A stretch of DNA of 64,000 nucleotides, taken from the NCBI RefSeq assembly GCF_014651895.1, contig NZ_BMXT01000002.1, forward strand, positions 1-64,000, read 5' to 3'. This DNA comes from Rhodanobacter panaciterrae (GTDB taxonomy: Bacteria; Pseudomonadota; Gammaproteobacteria; Xanthomonadales; Rhodanobacteraceae). The position numbers and the translations under genes are program-made. Of this stretch, positions 49,027 through 57,902 are shown in pieces; positions within the stretch are counted from its first letter, which is position 1, and every line of letters starts with the position of its first letter. A model generated the notes under the pieces. It saw only the letters and a program-made list of their open reading frames with translations. It made no database searches and was not told the origin of the DNA.

Positions 49027-49739
49027 GTCGCTGGCGCGCCGCGCTGCCACTGATCCTGCTGGTGCTGGCCGGCATCGTGCTGTTCGCCTCCGGCTGGCTG
49101 GATCGACTGACCCCACAGCAACTGGTGGCTCACCAGAACGAATTGCACGTGCATATCGCCGAGCATCCGTGGATGAGCCGGCTGGCCTTCATCGGCTTGC
49201 TGACCCTGGCCACGTCGACTGGCCTGCCCGGCACGGTCGTGGTGATCCTCGCCGGAGGTTTCGCGTTCGGCGTGGTCGACGGCACCTTGTGTTCGTCGGC
49301 GGGACTGACGCTCGGTTCGCTGATCCTGTATCTGGCCAGCCGCTACGCGTTCGGTGCCGGCAGCCGACACCCGCCGGCGATCGTGGCGAAGCTGCACCAC
49401 GGCTTCGAGCGGCATCCGGTGAGCTACACGCTGTTCCTGCGCTTCGTGCCGGTAGTCCCGTTCGGTGCGGTGACGGTGGCGCTGGCGTGGCTGCGTTGCC
49501 CGCTATGGTTATTCGTTGGCGCCAGCTGGCTCGGCGGCACCGTCGCGCTGATCTTCGAAACCTCGATCGGCGCCGGTCTCGGCGCCTCCATGAGTCAGAG
49601 CGACACGTTCGGCCTTGGCATGTTCATGCACCGCAACGTGCTGTTGCCACTGGGCGCACTCGCCCTGCTCGCGCTGCTGCCGCTGCTGATCGAACGACTC
49701 ACCCGGCGGTACCGCCAGGCCGACCGACACATTGATTGA
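49023..49739 (+). CDS. TVP38/TMEM64 (VTT/DedA-like) membrane protein
   Basis: The 238-residue protein has five to six membrane segments and the VTT-domain pattern: LATSTGLPGTVVVILAGGFAFG followed by the SAGLTLGSLILYLASRY segment and the FLRFVPVVPFG motif. Family members act in membrane homeostasis or as lipid scramblases in other organisms; here the role is not known. TTG at 49023 overlaps the deaminase stop (TTGA) and is the only start that keeps the first hydrophobic segment complete. Confidence 0.83.
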   Translation: MSRWRAALPLILLVLAGIVLFASGWLDRLTPQQLVAHQNELHVHIAEHPWMSRLAFIGLLTLATSTGLPGTVVVILAGGFAFGVVDGTLCSSAGLTLGSLILYLASRYAFGAGSRHPPAIVAKLHHGFERHPVSYTLFLRFVPVVPFGAVTVALAWLRCPLWLFVGASWLGGTVALIFETSIGAGLGASMSQSDTFGLGMFMHRNVLLPLGALALLALLPLLIERLTRRYRQADRHID

Positions 49740-49894
49740 AACATGCGCCGGTGAGTATCACCGGCAGCTGCCAATCCACCCGTTTCGCGCTAGTGTTGTC
49801 CCACATCCACGTTGCCCAGAGGCGGCGTCGATGGGCGACTGAACTGTCCCCGGCGTGTCGGCGTGCGGGGTCATGCCGGGGAGGTATCGGGCAA

Positions 49895-51799
49895 ATGGGC
49901 ACGGCGACCAACTCCTGGCCTGTACGGCTATGGCAGCGCACGTCGCTGATGCAGCGACTGGCCTTCGTCGCGCTGGCGCCTACCCTGATCACGGCCGTGT
50001 TGCTGGTGACCTTGCTGACCCAGCGCCAGTTGAGCAACCTGCGTCAGATGGCGCAGAGCAATGCGGACGCCATCGCCACGCAGACCGCTTCGGTCTGCGT
50101 GCAGCCATTGCGCAATATGCAGCTGCGCGAGCTGCTGGGCATTGCCGATTCGATCGGTGACCTGCCGCATGTGACGCGCGTGCAGATCCGCACGGCCGCG
50201 GGGCAGATCCTCGCCGATCACCGTGAATCCGGTGACAGCCACAACCCGCAGGAAATCATGACAGTCGTGCACGATGTGGTCGACGGTGACCAGGCGGGGC
50301 ATCCCCTGCTCGGCTCGATCCTGGTGGATGTCAGCCTGCGCGATGCGATCGCTGCACAACACGCCAGTCTGCGTCACGCACTGATCGCGCTGCTGCTGAG
50401 CCTGTTTGTCGCCGGCGTGATCGGCTGGCAAGCCGCAAGCTGGATCAGCGCGCCCCTGCGCCATCTGGCAGGTGCGGTGCAACAGCTCGGTCAGGGCGAT
50501 CGGCGTGTCGCGGTGGCGGTCACTGACCGTACCGAGATCGGCGAGCTGCAGCAGGGTTTCAACCATGCGGCAGCGGCGCTGTTCGATGTGCAGCGCGGCA
50601 TGGAACAGCAGATCGAGCAGGCCACGCACGAACTGGCGCAAAAGAATGCTGCGCTGGAAGCGGCCAGCGTGGCCAGGTCGCGCTTCCTCGCCGCTGCCTC
50701 GCACGACCTGCGCCAGCCGCTCTACGCGTTGACCCTGTTCTCCTCGGCACTGGCGGTGGACGAATACGATCCGCAGCGGCTGGATCGCATCGCGCATATC
50801 CAGGAATGCGTGCAGTCGCTCGATCACCTGTTCAGCGAGTTGCTCGATCTGTCGCGGCTGGAAACCGGCGCGGTCCAGGTCGAGATCAGCGAGTTCCCGC
50901 TCGATCAGGTATTCACCGAGGTTCGCCGCAATTTCGACATGGTGGCCGAGCAGCGCGGACTGCGGCTTACTAGCCGCCCTACCCGGCTATGGGTACGCAG
51001 CGATCGCACCATGCTGACCCGCATGCTCAACAACCTGGTCAGCAATGCCTTGCGCTTCACCCATCACGGTGGCGCGCTGGTGGGCGCGCGACGTGATGTT
51101 GATGGCTGCGTGCGCATCGAAGTGTGGGATACCGGCAGTGGCATCGCGCCGGAGCATCTTTCCAGCGTGTTCGACGAGTTCTACCGCATCGATGACCATG
51201 CCGATGCCGGACTCGACGACGGCTCGCATTCGGGCCTCGGCCTGGGCCTGGCCACCGTGCAGCGACTGGCGGAACTGCTGGATACTCTGGTTCAGGTGAA
51301 GTCGCGACTGGGTCGGGGCAGTGTGTTCCACTTTGAGTTGCCGATCGCCGACGCGCGCGCGGAGCTGGCCGCGCCCGATGACGACATATCGACGGATCTG
51401 GCCGGCAAACGCGTACTGGTGCTGGACAACGATCCGGCGATTCTTTCCGGCATCCGTTTCCTGCTGCGCAGCTGGGGCTGCGAAGTGGCGGTGGCCGAGG
51501 ACCACCTGCAGGCACTGGAGGCGATCGAGAACTGGCCCGGGCCGGCCGACATCGTGATCTCCGACCTGAACTTGCGCGCGGGCGAACGCGGACTTGAGGT
51601 GTTTGCCGCACTCGATCGGTACTACCAGCACGATGACGCGACGCCATTCGCGCGGCTGCTGATCACCGGCGAAACCCGCATCGATCATCTGCGCGAGATC
51701 ATCGCGGCGAAGATTCCGCTGCTGTACAAGCCGGTCTCGCCTCAGCAATTGCGCAGCACGATGATGTCGGTGTGGACGGCGGCCAACGGCGATAGCTGA
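49895..51799 (+). CDS. Hybrid sensor histidine kinase with C-terminal receiver
   Basis: The 634-residue protein has two membrane segments (about 20-45 and 165-185) around a periplasmic sensing region, a HAMP linker, a coiled coil, a histidine kinase core (ASHDLRQPLY with the phosphoacceptor His, NLVSNALRFT, DTGSGIAPE, GLGLGLATV) and a receiver domain near 505-620 with Asp in SDLNL. It is a hybrid kinase without a cognate response regulator nearby. It most resembles receiver-linked kinases with a group of DNA-binding regulators elsewhere. A GGGGAGG site precedes the ATG at 49895. Confidence 0.9.
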   Translation: MGTATNSWPVRLWQRTSLMQRLAFVALAPTLITAVLLVTLLTQRQLSNLRQMAQSNADAIATQTASVCVQPLRNMQLRELLGIADSIGDLPHVTRVQIRTAAGQILADHRESGDSHNPQEIMTVVHDVVDGDQAGHPLLGSILVDVSLRDAIAAQHASLRHALIALLLSLFVAGVIGWQAASWISAPLRHLAGAVQQLGQGDRRVAVAVTDRTEIGELQQGFNHAAAALFDVQRGMEQQIEQATHELAQKNAALEAASVARSRFLAAASHDLRQPLYALTLFSSALAVDEYDPQRLDRIAHIQECVQSLDHLFSELLDLSRLETGAVQVEISEFPLDQVFTEVRRNFDMVAEQRGLRLTSRPTRLWVRSDRTMLTRMLNNLVSNALRFTHHGGALVGARRDVDGCVRIEVWDTGSGIAPEHLSSVFDEFYRIDDHADAGLDDGSHSGLGLGLATVQRLAELLDTLVQVKSRLGRGSVFHFELPIADARAELAAPDDDISTDLAGKRVLVLDNDPAILSGIRFLLRSWGCEVAVAEDHLQALEAIENWPGPADIVISDLNLRAGERGLEVFAALDRYYQHDDATPFARLLITGETRIDHLREIIAAKIPLLYKPVSPQQLRSTMMSVWTAANGDS

Positions 51800-51834
51800 T
51801 CCTGCCCCGTTTATCCCGATCGCATGCAAAAAAA

Positions 51835-51853
51835 GAGCGCCCGATGGGCGCTC
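51835..51853 (-). terminator. Terminator of tRNA-Lys
   Basis: GAGCGCCC, loop, GGGCGCTC. On the minus strand the stem is followed by seven T. It lies 8 bases after the 3' end of the tRNA gene and also closes the plus-strand histidine kinase gene. Confidence 0.88.
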
Positions 51854-51860
51854 TGGAAAC

Positions 51861-51936
51861 TGGTGGGTCGTCCGGGATTCGAACCCGGGACCAATAGATT
51901 AAAAGTCTACTGCTCTACCAACTGAGCTAACGACCC
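51861..51936 (-). tRNA. tRNA-Lys (anticodon TTT)
   Basis: The 76-base gene on the minus strand has the complete cloverleaf: acceptor GGGTCGT paired with ACGACCC, D-arm TAGCTCAGTTGGTAGAGCA, anticodon loop CTTTTAA with anticodon TTT, and T-arm GGTTCGAATCC. CCA is encoded at the 3' end. A terminator follows. Confidence 0.98.
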
Positions 51937-52000
51937 ATCATTAAAAACTCAAGCCGACAATTTTACGGGCTGGGCGGCAACCGCACAAGCAATCATGTGC

Positions 52001-52696
52001 TCAGACGTACCGCGTGGGATCAGCCAGCCCTGCTTCGTGGAACCCCTGCGCGCGCAACCGACATGCATCGCAGTGACCGCAGGCACGGCCTTCATCGTCC
52101 GCCTTGTAGCAGCTGACCGTCACCGAGAAATCCACACCCAGGCGCTGGCCTTCGCGCGCGATGTCGGCCTTGCTCATGCGCATCAGCGGGGCGTGAATGC
52201 AAATGCCGGCACCTTCGACGCCGGCCTTGGTGGCCACGTTAGCCAGCGCCTCGAACGCATTGACGAAGGCGGGACGGCAATCCGGATAGCCCGAGTAATC
52301 GACCGCATTGACACCGCACCAGATGTCGCTGGAACCGAGTACCTCGGCCCAACCCAGTGCAATCGAAAGCATGATGGTGTTACGCGCCGGCACATAAGTC
52401 ACCGGGATGTGGCCGTCGCCGTCGTGTGCACCGTCGTCCAGTGGCACGTCGATATCGGCAGTGAGCGCCGAACCGCCGATGCTGCGCAGATCGATACTGA
52501 CCGTCTTGTGCTCAACCGCTCCAAGCATCTTCGACACACGATCGGACGCGGCCAGCTCGGAGTTATGACGCTGACCATAGGCCACGCTCAACGCATGCAC
52601 CTGATAGCCCTGCTCGCGTGCCAGCGCGATAGTGACGGCCGAGTCCATGCCGCCGGAAACCAGCACGACCGCCTTGCGCAATGTGTCTTGAGACAT
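52001..52696 (-). CDS. queC: 7-cyano-7-deazaguanine synthase
   Basis: QueC converts 7-carboxy-7-deazaguanine to preQ0 with ATP and ammonia, in queuosine biosynthesis. The 231-residue protein has the PP-loop SGGMDS near the N-terminus and four zinc-binding Cys near the C-terminus ([19 protein letters not shown]). It lies downstream of queE on the same strand, 178 bases apart. A palindrome GTGACCGGTCAC lies 20 bases before its start. Confidence 0.95.
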   Translation of the reverse strand: MSQDTLRKAVVLVSGGMDSAVTIALAREQGYQVHALSVAYGQRHNSELAASDRVSKMLGAVEHKTVSIDLRSIGGSALTADIDVPLDDGAHDGDGHIPVTYVPARNTIMLSIALGWAEVLGSSDIWCGVNAVDYSGYPDCRPAFVNAFEALANVATKAGVEGAGICIHAPLMRMSKADIAREGQRLGVDFSVTVSCYKADDEGRACGHCDACRLRAQGFHEAGLADPTRYV

Positions 52697-52715
52697 TGAT
52701 GTATTCCACTTCAGA

Positions 52716-52727
52716 GTGACCGGTCAC
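52716..52727. promoter_or_regulatory. Perfect palindrome upstream of queC
   Basis: GTGACCGGTCAC lies 20 bases before the queC ATG. It may be an operator or chance. I know of no regulator with this motif. Confidence 0.3.
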
Positions 52728-52874
52728 CGGCCGCAAACGCCACCGGCAACACAGGCCGGCGCGTCGGTTTTCTTGTCGCTTGCGGCAACATAGCCACAGT
52801 GCGGATTTTTCTTGAAGAGTGCGGCCATGGATAGCCGCTTTTTGATCTTCGCGTTCATGGATGAACGCACAAAT

Positions 52875-53567
52875 CTAATGACCGGCTGCGTCGTTCCACA
52901 GCAGCTTGTGCAACTGCATCTGAAAGCGCACCGGCAGCTTGTCGGCGATGATCCATTCGGCCAGCTCGCGCGGCTGCACCGCGCCGTGCACCGGCGAAAA
53001 CAGCACCATGCAACGATCCGCCAGCGAGTGTTCGGCCAGCATCGCGCACGCCCATTCGTAGTCGGCGCGACTGGCGATCACGATCTTGATCTGATCGTGC
53101 GGCAATAGATGATCGAGGTTCGACCACAGGTTGCGCTTGCTTTCGCCCGAATCGGGCGCCTTCAGGTCCATCACCTTGCGCACGCGTGGATCGACCGCGA
53201 CGACATCCAGCGCGCCGGAGGTTTCCAGCGATACCTCGTAACCGGCGTCGCACAGTTTCTGTAGCAGGATCAGGCAGCGCTTCTGTGCCAGCGGTTCGCC
53301 ACCGGTCACGCAGACGTGCTTGGCGCCATGCGAGGCCACTTCGGCCAGGATGTCGTCGATCGCGTGCCAGTCGCCGCCGTAGAACGAATACTCGGTATCG
53401 CACCAGACGCAACGCAGCGGGCAACCGGTGAGCCGCACGAATACCGTGCGCCAGCCGATCGCATCGGCCTCGCCCTGGATCGAGTGGAATATCTCGGTAA
53501 TCCGCAAGCGCTCGGCGGCAACCGCAGCCGGCGTGGTGGACGCCGTGGATGCGTCATTGCCGCTCAT
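52875..53567 (-). CDS. queE: 7-carboxy-7-deazaguanine synthase
   Basis: QueE is a radical SAM enzyme that makes 7-carboxy-7-deazaguanine in queuosine biosynthesis. The 230-residue protein has the characteristic radical SAM cluster CPLRCVWC (Cys at the three positions of CxxxxxCxxC-type spacing), the GGEP motif and the QGEADAIGWRTVFVR substrate segment. It starts at the ATG at 53567, ten bases after cpoB, and is probably part of the tol-pal transcript. queC follows 178 bases later. Confidence 0.93.
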   Translation of the reverse strand: MSGNDASTASTTPAAVAAERLRITEIFHSIQGEADAIGWRTVFVRLTGCPLRCVWCDTEYSFYGGDWHAIDDILAEVASHGAKHVCVTGGEPLAQKRCLILLQKLCDAGYEVSLETSGALDVVAVDPRVRKVMDLKAPDSGESKRNLWSNLDHLLPHDQIKIVIASRADYEWACAMLAEHSLADRCMVLFSPVHGAVQPRELAEWIIADKLPVRFQMQLHKLLWNDAAGH

Positions 53568-53576
53568 CACTGCGTG

Positions 53577-54425
53577 CTACTGCTGCAGGCGCTGCAGACG
53601 TTCCTGGGCCAGGCTGGCTGCCTTGGAACCCGGATACTTGGTGGTGACTTTCTTCAGCGTGGCCTTGGCTGCATCGACCTGCTTGAGCTCAAGCTGGCTG
53701 TAGCCAACCTTGAGCAGCGCATCGGACGCCTTGTCGCTCTGCGGAAACTGGCTGAGCAGCCGCTGGAACGATTCCTGCGCGACCTGGTAATTGGTGGTGG
53801 CGTAGTAGGACTCACCCAGCCAGTACCAGGCATTCGGCGCAAGCGCATGGTTCGGATATTGCTGGAGGAAACTGCGGAATTCGCGTGAAGCCTCCACGTA
53901 ATTGCCCGCGCGAATCGCCTTGAACGCCGTGTCGTAGGCTGCCTGGGCACCGGCCGAATCGGCGGCGCCGCCAGCCGCCGCGGCGGGCTGACCAGTAGCC
54001 GCTGCGCTGCCTGCTACAGGAACGACAGTGGCACTTGCTGCGACGGGTGGAGTATTAATCTGGGCCTGCGGATTGTTGCCTGCGGCCGCGCCTGCACCGG
54101 CAGCGCCGCCCTCAAGACGTCCCAGGCGGGAGTCGAGGTCGCCGTACTGGGCTTTGTTCTTGTCCTCGATCGTCTGCAGCTGATGCTGCAATTCCTCGAG
54201 CTGACCCTGCAGCTGTTGCACCTGTGCCTGCAGCTGTTGCATCTGGTTGACCATGCCGATACCGGACTGGTCCTTGTTCTGTGCCTGCTGTTCCAGCCGC
54301 GCGACGCGATCGGCGAGACTCAGCCGCGAGTCCTGCGCGAATGCCGGAAACGCGAACAGCGTGGCGGACGCGATTGCGCCCGCCACGCTGATCCTGGCTG
54401 CAAAGCTGTTAGCCAGTCGCTTCAT
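53577..54425 (-). CDS. cpoB: Cell division coordinator CpoB (YbgF)
   Basis: CpoB links Tol-Pal with peptidoglycan synthesis during division. The 282-residue periplasmic protein has a signal peptide (MKRLANSF...FAQ), an N-terminal coiled coil (about residues 35-105, with Gln- and Leu-rich heptads), an Ala/Pro-rich linker, and a C-terminal TPR domain (three repeats from about 160). It follows pal by three bases. This is the last gene of the conserved Tol-Pal set. Confidence 0.93.
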   Translation of the reverse strand: MKRLANSFAARISVAGAIASATLFAFPAFAQDSRLSLADRVARLEQQAQNKDQSGIGMVNQMQQLQAQVQQLQGQLEELQHQLQTIEDKNKAQYGDLDSRLGRLEGGAAGAGAAAGNNPQAQINTPPVAASATVVPVAGSAAATGQPAAAAGGAADSAGAQAAYDTAFKAIRAGNYVEASREFRSFLQQYPNHALAPNAWYWLGESYYATTNYQVAQESFQRLLSQFPQSDKASDALLKVGYSQLELKQVDAAKATLKKVTTKYPGSKAASLAQERLQRLQQ

Positions 54426-54428
54426 CTC

Positions 54429-54935
54429 TTACTGCGCCGTGTAGACGATCTCGACGCGACGGTTCTTGCCCCAGCAATCCTCGTTGTGCTCACGGCACAC
54501 CGGCTTCTCTTTGCCGTAGCTGATCACTTCGAGCTGGCTGGCCGAACCACCGGCTGCCTGCAGCGCGCTGGAGACGGCATTGCCACGACGCTCGCCGAGG
54601 CCCAGGTTGTATTCGCGCGTGCCGCGCTCGTCGGTGTTGCCTTCGAGACGGATGTGCGACATCGGGCGATCCTGCAGGTACTTGGCGTGGCACGCCATGA
54701 TCTGCTGGAACTCCGGCTTGATTTCGGTCTTGTCGAAATCGAAGTACACGACGCGCTGACGCAGGCAGGCATCGGTATCGAGATCGGCGGGGGTGTACTT
54801 GCCATCAGACGCCTGAGTCTGAGTCTGGGTGTTCTGCTCCATGGGCGGCTGCGGCTTGACTTCTGCCTTCTTGGAGCAAGCGGCCGCGCCTACGCAGAGC
54901 AGGGCAACCAGGGCGACGCGAACGGTCTTATTCAT
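54429..54935 (-). CDS. pal: Peptidoglycan-associated lipoprotein
   Basis: Pal anchors the outer membrane to peptidoglycan. The 168-residue protein has a lipoprotein signal ending at GAAAC, a linker, and an OmpA-like domain with the peptidoglycan-binding motif in TDERGTREYNLGLGERRGNAV. Two extra Cys pairs lie near the ends of the OmpA-like domain. The gene is separated from tolB by 247 bases containing a hairpin, unlike the tight spacing elsewhere in the set. Confidence 0.95.
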   Translation of the reverse strand: MNKTVRVALVALLCVGAAACSKKAEVKPQPPMEQNTQTQTQASDGKYTPADLDTDACLRQRVVYFDFDKTEIKPEFQQIMACHAKYLQDRPMSHIRLEGNTDERGTREYNLGLGERRGNAVSSALQAAGGSASQLEVISYGKEKPVCREHNEDCWGKNRRVEIVYTAQ

Positions 54936-55034
54936 GGTGACGTTCCTTACGAGTTGAGTTCCGACAAACGATGACGATCGAGGTTACGGGACAACGACGC
55001 CGGTTAACCGGCTGTTATTTTGACACGTGAAAGA

Positions 55035-55062
55035 TCGGTTGTGCGTAACAATGCACAACCGA
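55035..55062 (-). other. Hairpin in the tolB-pal spacer
   Basis: TCGGTTGTGC, loop GTAACAAT, GCACAACCGA forms a 10-bp stem in the 247-base gap between tolB and pal. There is no T-run on the minus strand. It could be a transcript-processing or pausing site that balances pal output, or it may mark a separate promoter for pal. Confidence 0.4.
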
Positions 55063-55182
55063 CCTGACTGGACATGGCGCGGCAAAGCGTCACAACCGAA
55101 AACCGAATTACGCCAGAGGCGTTGCTCGGGCCCAATCCTTGGGCATCATGATGCCATACATGGTGCGTGGCAGCATGGAAAA

Positions 55183-56508
55183 TCAGCGTTGACGATACGG
55201 ACCCCAGGCAGGCTCCTGCACATTGCCGTCGGCAAGTGCGAGCCGTTGCCGGACCATCCCGTCGTTGGATACCGAATACAGAACTCCGCGACTACCCTCG
55301 GTGGCGGCGTACAGCAGCATGCTTGCGTTGGGCGCAAAGCTGACGGCGTCGTCGATCGGGCCCGGTGAGACGTAACGCACCTGCCCGCCCAAGCTACGAT
55401 CCAGAATGGCAATACGATACACGTTCCCGTTGCCCTGCACCATCGCGATCTGTTTGCCGTCGTAACTCACCGAGGCCTTGAGGTTGTTCTGGCCCTGGAA
55501 GGTGACCCGCTCGGCCGCCCCGCCACCGGCAGGGACCTGGTAGATCTGCGGACGACCGGAACGGTCGGAGGTGAAATAGATGCTCTGGCCGTCCGGCGCC
55601 CATGTCGGCTCCGTATCGATCGACAGGCTGTTGGTCAATCGGGTTTCCTGACGGCTGCCCAGATCCAGCACGAAGATCTCGGGATTGCCGACATAGGACA
55701 GCGCGAGCGCCAGCTTGCGGCCGTCCGGCGACCAGGCCGGGGCGCCGTTGATGCCCTTGTGCGACGAGACCAGCTGGCGCGAGCCCGTGGTGATGTCCTG
55801 GATATAGATGTTCGAGTTGCCGCTCTCGAATGACACGTAGGCGATCTTGCGACCGTCCGGCGACCACGCCGGCGACAGCAGCGACTCCTTGGAGCGGGCG
55901 ACGACCTGCGGGTTGAAGCCGTCCGAGTCGGCCACGATCAGCGAATAGGATGTGTTGTTGCCCAGGCCCACGGCGGTGATGTAGGCAATGCGGGTCCAGA
56001 ACGCGCCGCGCACGCCGGTGATCTTTTCGTAGATCTGGTCGGCAATCTGGTGCGCCACGCCGCGCAGGTCGCCGGCCGGCACAGTGAATGCCTGCGCCAG
56101 CAGGCTCTGCTGCTTGTTGACATCCCACAGTTCGTACTCGACCCGCGTCATGCCGCCACCGGCATCGCTCACGCGACCGACGGTGATGTAGTCCTGCTTG
56201 AGCAAGCGCCAGGTAGCGAACTTGATGTCCGAACCCTTCGACGGCGTCTCAACGATGTCGCTCTTGGCCAGCGAGCGGAACTTGCCGGAGCGGTTGAAAT
56301 CGTTGCGCATCACGTCGGCGATGTCGGTCGACAGCGGCGCGCCCCCCTGTTGGGCGAACGGCACCACCACGATCGGCGTGGCGGTCTTGACGCCGCCGAC
56401 GATGTCGACATTCAGTGATTGGGCACTGACCGGGCCGACAAACAGCGCCGTAATGGCCAGCAGGACGAGGGCGAAGCTTGAGCTGAGTTTGCGCATGGGC
56501 TTGATCAT
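55183..56508 (-). CDS. tolB: Tol-Pal system beta-propeller protein TolB
   Basis: TolB is the periplasmic partner of Pal. The 441-residue protein has a signal peptide, an N-terminal alpha/beta domain (about 25-165) and six WD40-like blades with the repeated (S)PAWSPDG(R/Q)KIAY motif. The ATG at 56508 overlaps the tolA stop (ATGA); a second start at 56496 is also possible. It is fourth in the tolQ-tolR-tolA-tolB-pal set. Confidence 0.96.
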   Translation of the reverse strand: MIKPMRKLSSSFALVLLAITALFVGPVSAQSLNVDIVGGVKTATPIVVVPFAQQGGAPLSTDIADVMRNDFNRSGKFRSLAKSDIVETPSKGSDIKFATWRLLKQDYITVGRVSDAGGGMTRVEYELWDVNKQQSLLAQAFTVPAGDLRGVAHQIADQIYEKITGVRGAFWTRIAYITAVGLGNNTSYSLIVADSDGFNPQVVARSKESLLSPAWSPDGRKIAYVSFESGNSNIYIQDITTGSRQLVSSHKGINGAPAWSPDGRKLALALSYVGNPEIFVLDLGSRQETRLTNSLSIDTEPTWAPDGQSIYFTSDRSGRPQIYQVPAGGGAAERVTFQGQNNLKASVSYDGKQIAMVQGNGNVYRIAILDRSLGGQVRYVSPGPIDDAVSFAPNASMLLYAATEGSRGVLYSVSNDGMVRQRLALADGNVQEPAWGPYRQR

Positions 56509-57449
56509 TGCGGCCTGAAGGTGAAGGTAAGGTTGCGCTGGAACACGCTTTCAAAACCCTTGTACGGCAAGGTCTTGGTTCGCAGCACCGCGTTTTCGAC
56601 CGAGCGCCGGCCGGCATCATCGTAGGGACAGCTGGAATCGACGGTGGCACTCATCACGTCACCGCCGGGTGATTGCACGATGTGAACCTGGCATGGAACC
56701 GCCGGTATGTTATCCGGCCGTAGCCAGTTCGGCGTGACCGCATTCTGAATGGCCGCGGCATATTCGTCGGCCAGACTGCTGTTGGCGCTGTTGTTGCCGG
56801 TCTGGCGCTGCGCGGCAGCAGGCAGATCGGGTTGACCGTCATCCTGCGCGTTCTTCAGGTCTTCCATCTGCTGCTTGGCCTGCTTGGCCTTGTTGTCCAA
56901 CTGCTTGGTCTGAGCCGAGGCTGCGTCCATCTTGGCAAATATTGCGTCGAGCTTTTTCTTCTGTTCCTCTTTCTTCTTGGCTGCCTGCGCGTCCAGCTCG
57001 GACTGGCGCTGAAGTTCCTTTTCTTCCTGCAGCTTCTTGGCGTCTTCCGCCTTCAACGCGGCATCTTCGACCACACGCTCCTGCTCCACCACGTCGACTT
57101 GCTTGGGCGGAGGTGGCAGTGCCTTGACCACCGGCGTGTCGGGCTGCGGCGGCGTGGGCGGCGGCACGCTCGGCGGTGGCGGCACGGTATCGGGGATCGG
57201 TTTGGCCTTCACCGCCTTGGGCGGTGGGCTGCCGGTGGGGCCGATCAGGGTCGCCTCAATGATCTGCCCCTGCAGCTCCAGCGGCTTCGAGCAGGTGATC
57301 GGATTCATCCACGCCGGCAGATGCAGCGCCTCGAAGACGCTTTCGTAGCTCGAACACGGCAGGATCGCGAGGAACAGAAACCCCACGATGCCGATGTGCA
57401 GGATGGCGGAAAATACGACCGCCTTCGGCGTCGCCTTACTTTCGTCCAT
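56505..57449 (-). CDS. tolA: Tol-Pal protein TolA
   Basis: TolA spans from the inner membrane to the outer membrane complex. The 314-residue protein has one N-terminal membrane segment (about 12-32), a Pro-rich stretch (about 75-110), a long Ala/Lys/Glu/Gln-rich helix (about 115-210), and the C-terminal domain III-like region with Cys at both ends (VPCQVHIVQ and SSCPYDD). It overlaps tolR by 14 bases and tolB by four. Confidence 0.93.
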   Translation of the reverse strand: MDESKATPKAVVFSAILHIGIVGFLFLAILPCSSYESVFEALHLPAWMNPITCSKPLELQGQIIEATLIGPTGSPPPKAVKAKPIPDTVPPPPSVPPPTPPQPDTPVVKALPPPPKQVDVVEQERVVEDAALKAEDAKKLQEEKELQRQSELDAQAAKKKEEQKKKLDAIFAKMDAASAQTKQLDNKAKQAKQQMEDLKNAQDDGQPDLPAAAQRQTGNNSANSSLADEYAAAIQNAVTPNWLRPDNIPAVPCQVHIVQSPGGDVMSATVDSSCPYDDAGRRSVENAVLRTKTLPYKGFESVFQRNLTFTFRPQ

Positions 57450-57888
57450 TGGACGTGCTCTTGCCTTGCTCGGGCTGGCCCATCAAACCCACCTTGGCGA
57501 CGCCGGCCTGCTGCAGATCGGCCAGCACCTTGAACACGCCGCCGTAGGCGCCGCGTTCGTCGCCACCGACCAGCACGCTGACTTCGGGGTTCTCGCGCAC
57601 GAACGCGCCGACCTTGAGCTTGAGCGCGTCCTCGTCGACCAGTTCTTTCTTCTCGCCGCTGAGGGTCAGATAGAGCTGGCCGTCCTGCAGCACCGAGACC
57701 AGTACCGGGTCCTTCTTCTGCTGCAGCGACTTGGCGTTGGCTTGCGGCAACTGCACGTCGACGCTGGAGTTCATCATCGGCGTGGTGACCATGAAGATGA
57801 TCAACAGCACCAGCATCACGTCGATATACGGCACGACGTTGATTTCGGATTTCAGCTTGTAGCGCTTCTGGCGCCGGAGGGTTGCCAT
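57436..57888 (-). CDS. tolR: Tol-Pal protein TolR
   Basis: TolR is an ExbD-family protein of the inner membrane motor. The 150 residues show a short basic N-terminus, one membrane segment (about residues 18-38) with the conserved Asp in the IDVMLVLLIIFMV segment, and a periplasmic domain. It follows tolQ by 14 bases and overlaps tolA. Confidence 0.95.
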   Translation of the reverse strand: MATLRRQKRYKLKSEINVVPYIDVMLVLLIIFMVTTPMMNSSVDVQLPQANAKSLQQKKDPVLVSVLQDGQLYLTLSGEKKELVDEDALKLKVGAFVRENPEVSVLVGGDERGAYGGVFKVLADLQQAGVAKVGLMGQPEQGKSTSNGRK

Positions 57889-57902
57889 GACTGCTGCTCC
57901 GC

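Noticed and set aside
51861..51936. tRNA-Lys as an attachment site for a genomic island
   Set aside because: No integrase, no repeat of the tRNA 3' end and no AT-rich island lies beside it.
52697..52874. preQ1 riboswitch before queC
   Set aside because: The gap lacks the C-rich hairpin followed by an A-rich tail that such riboswitches need; only a short palindrome is present.
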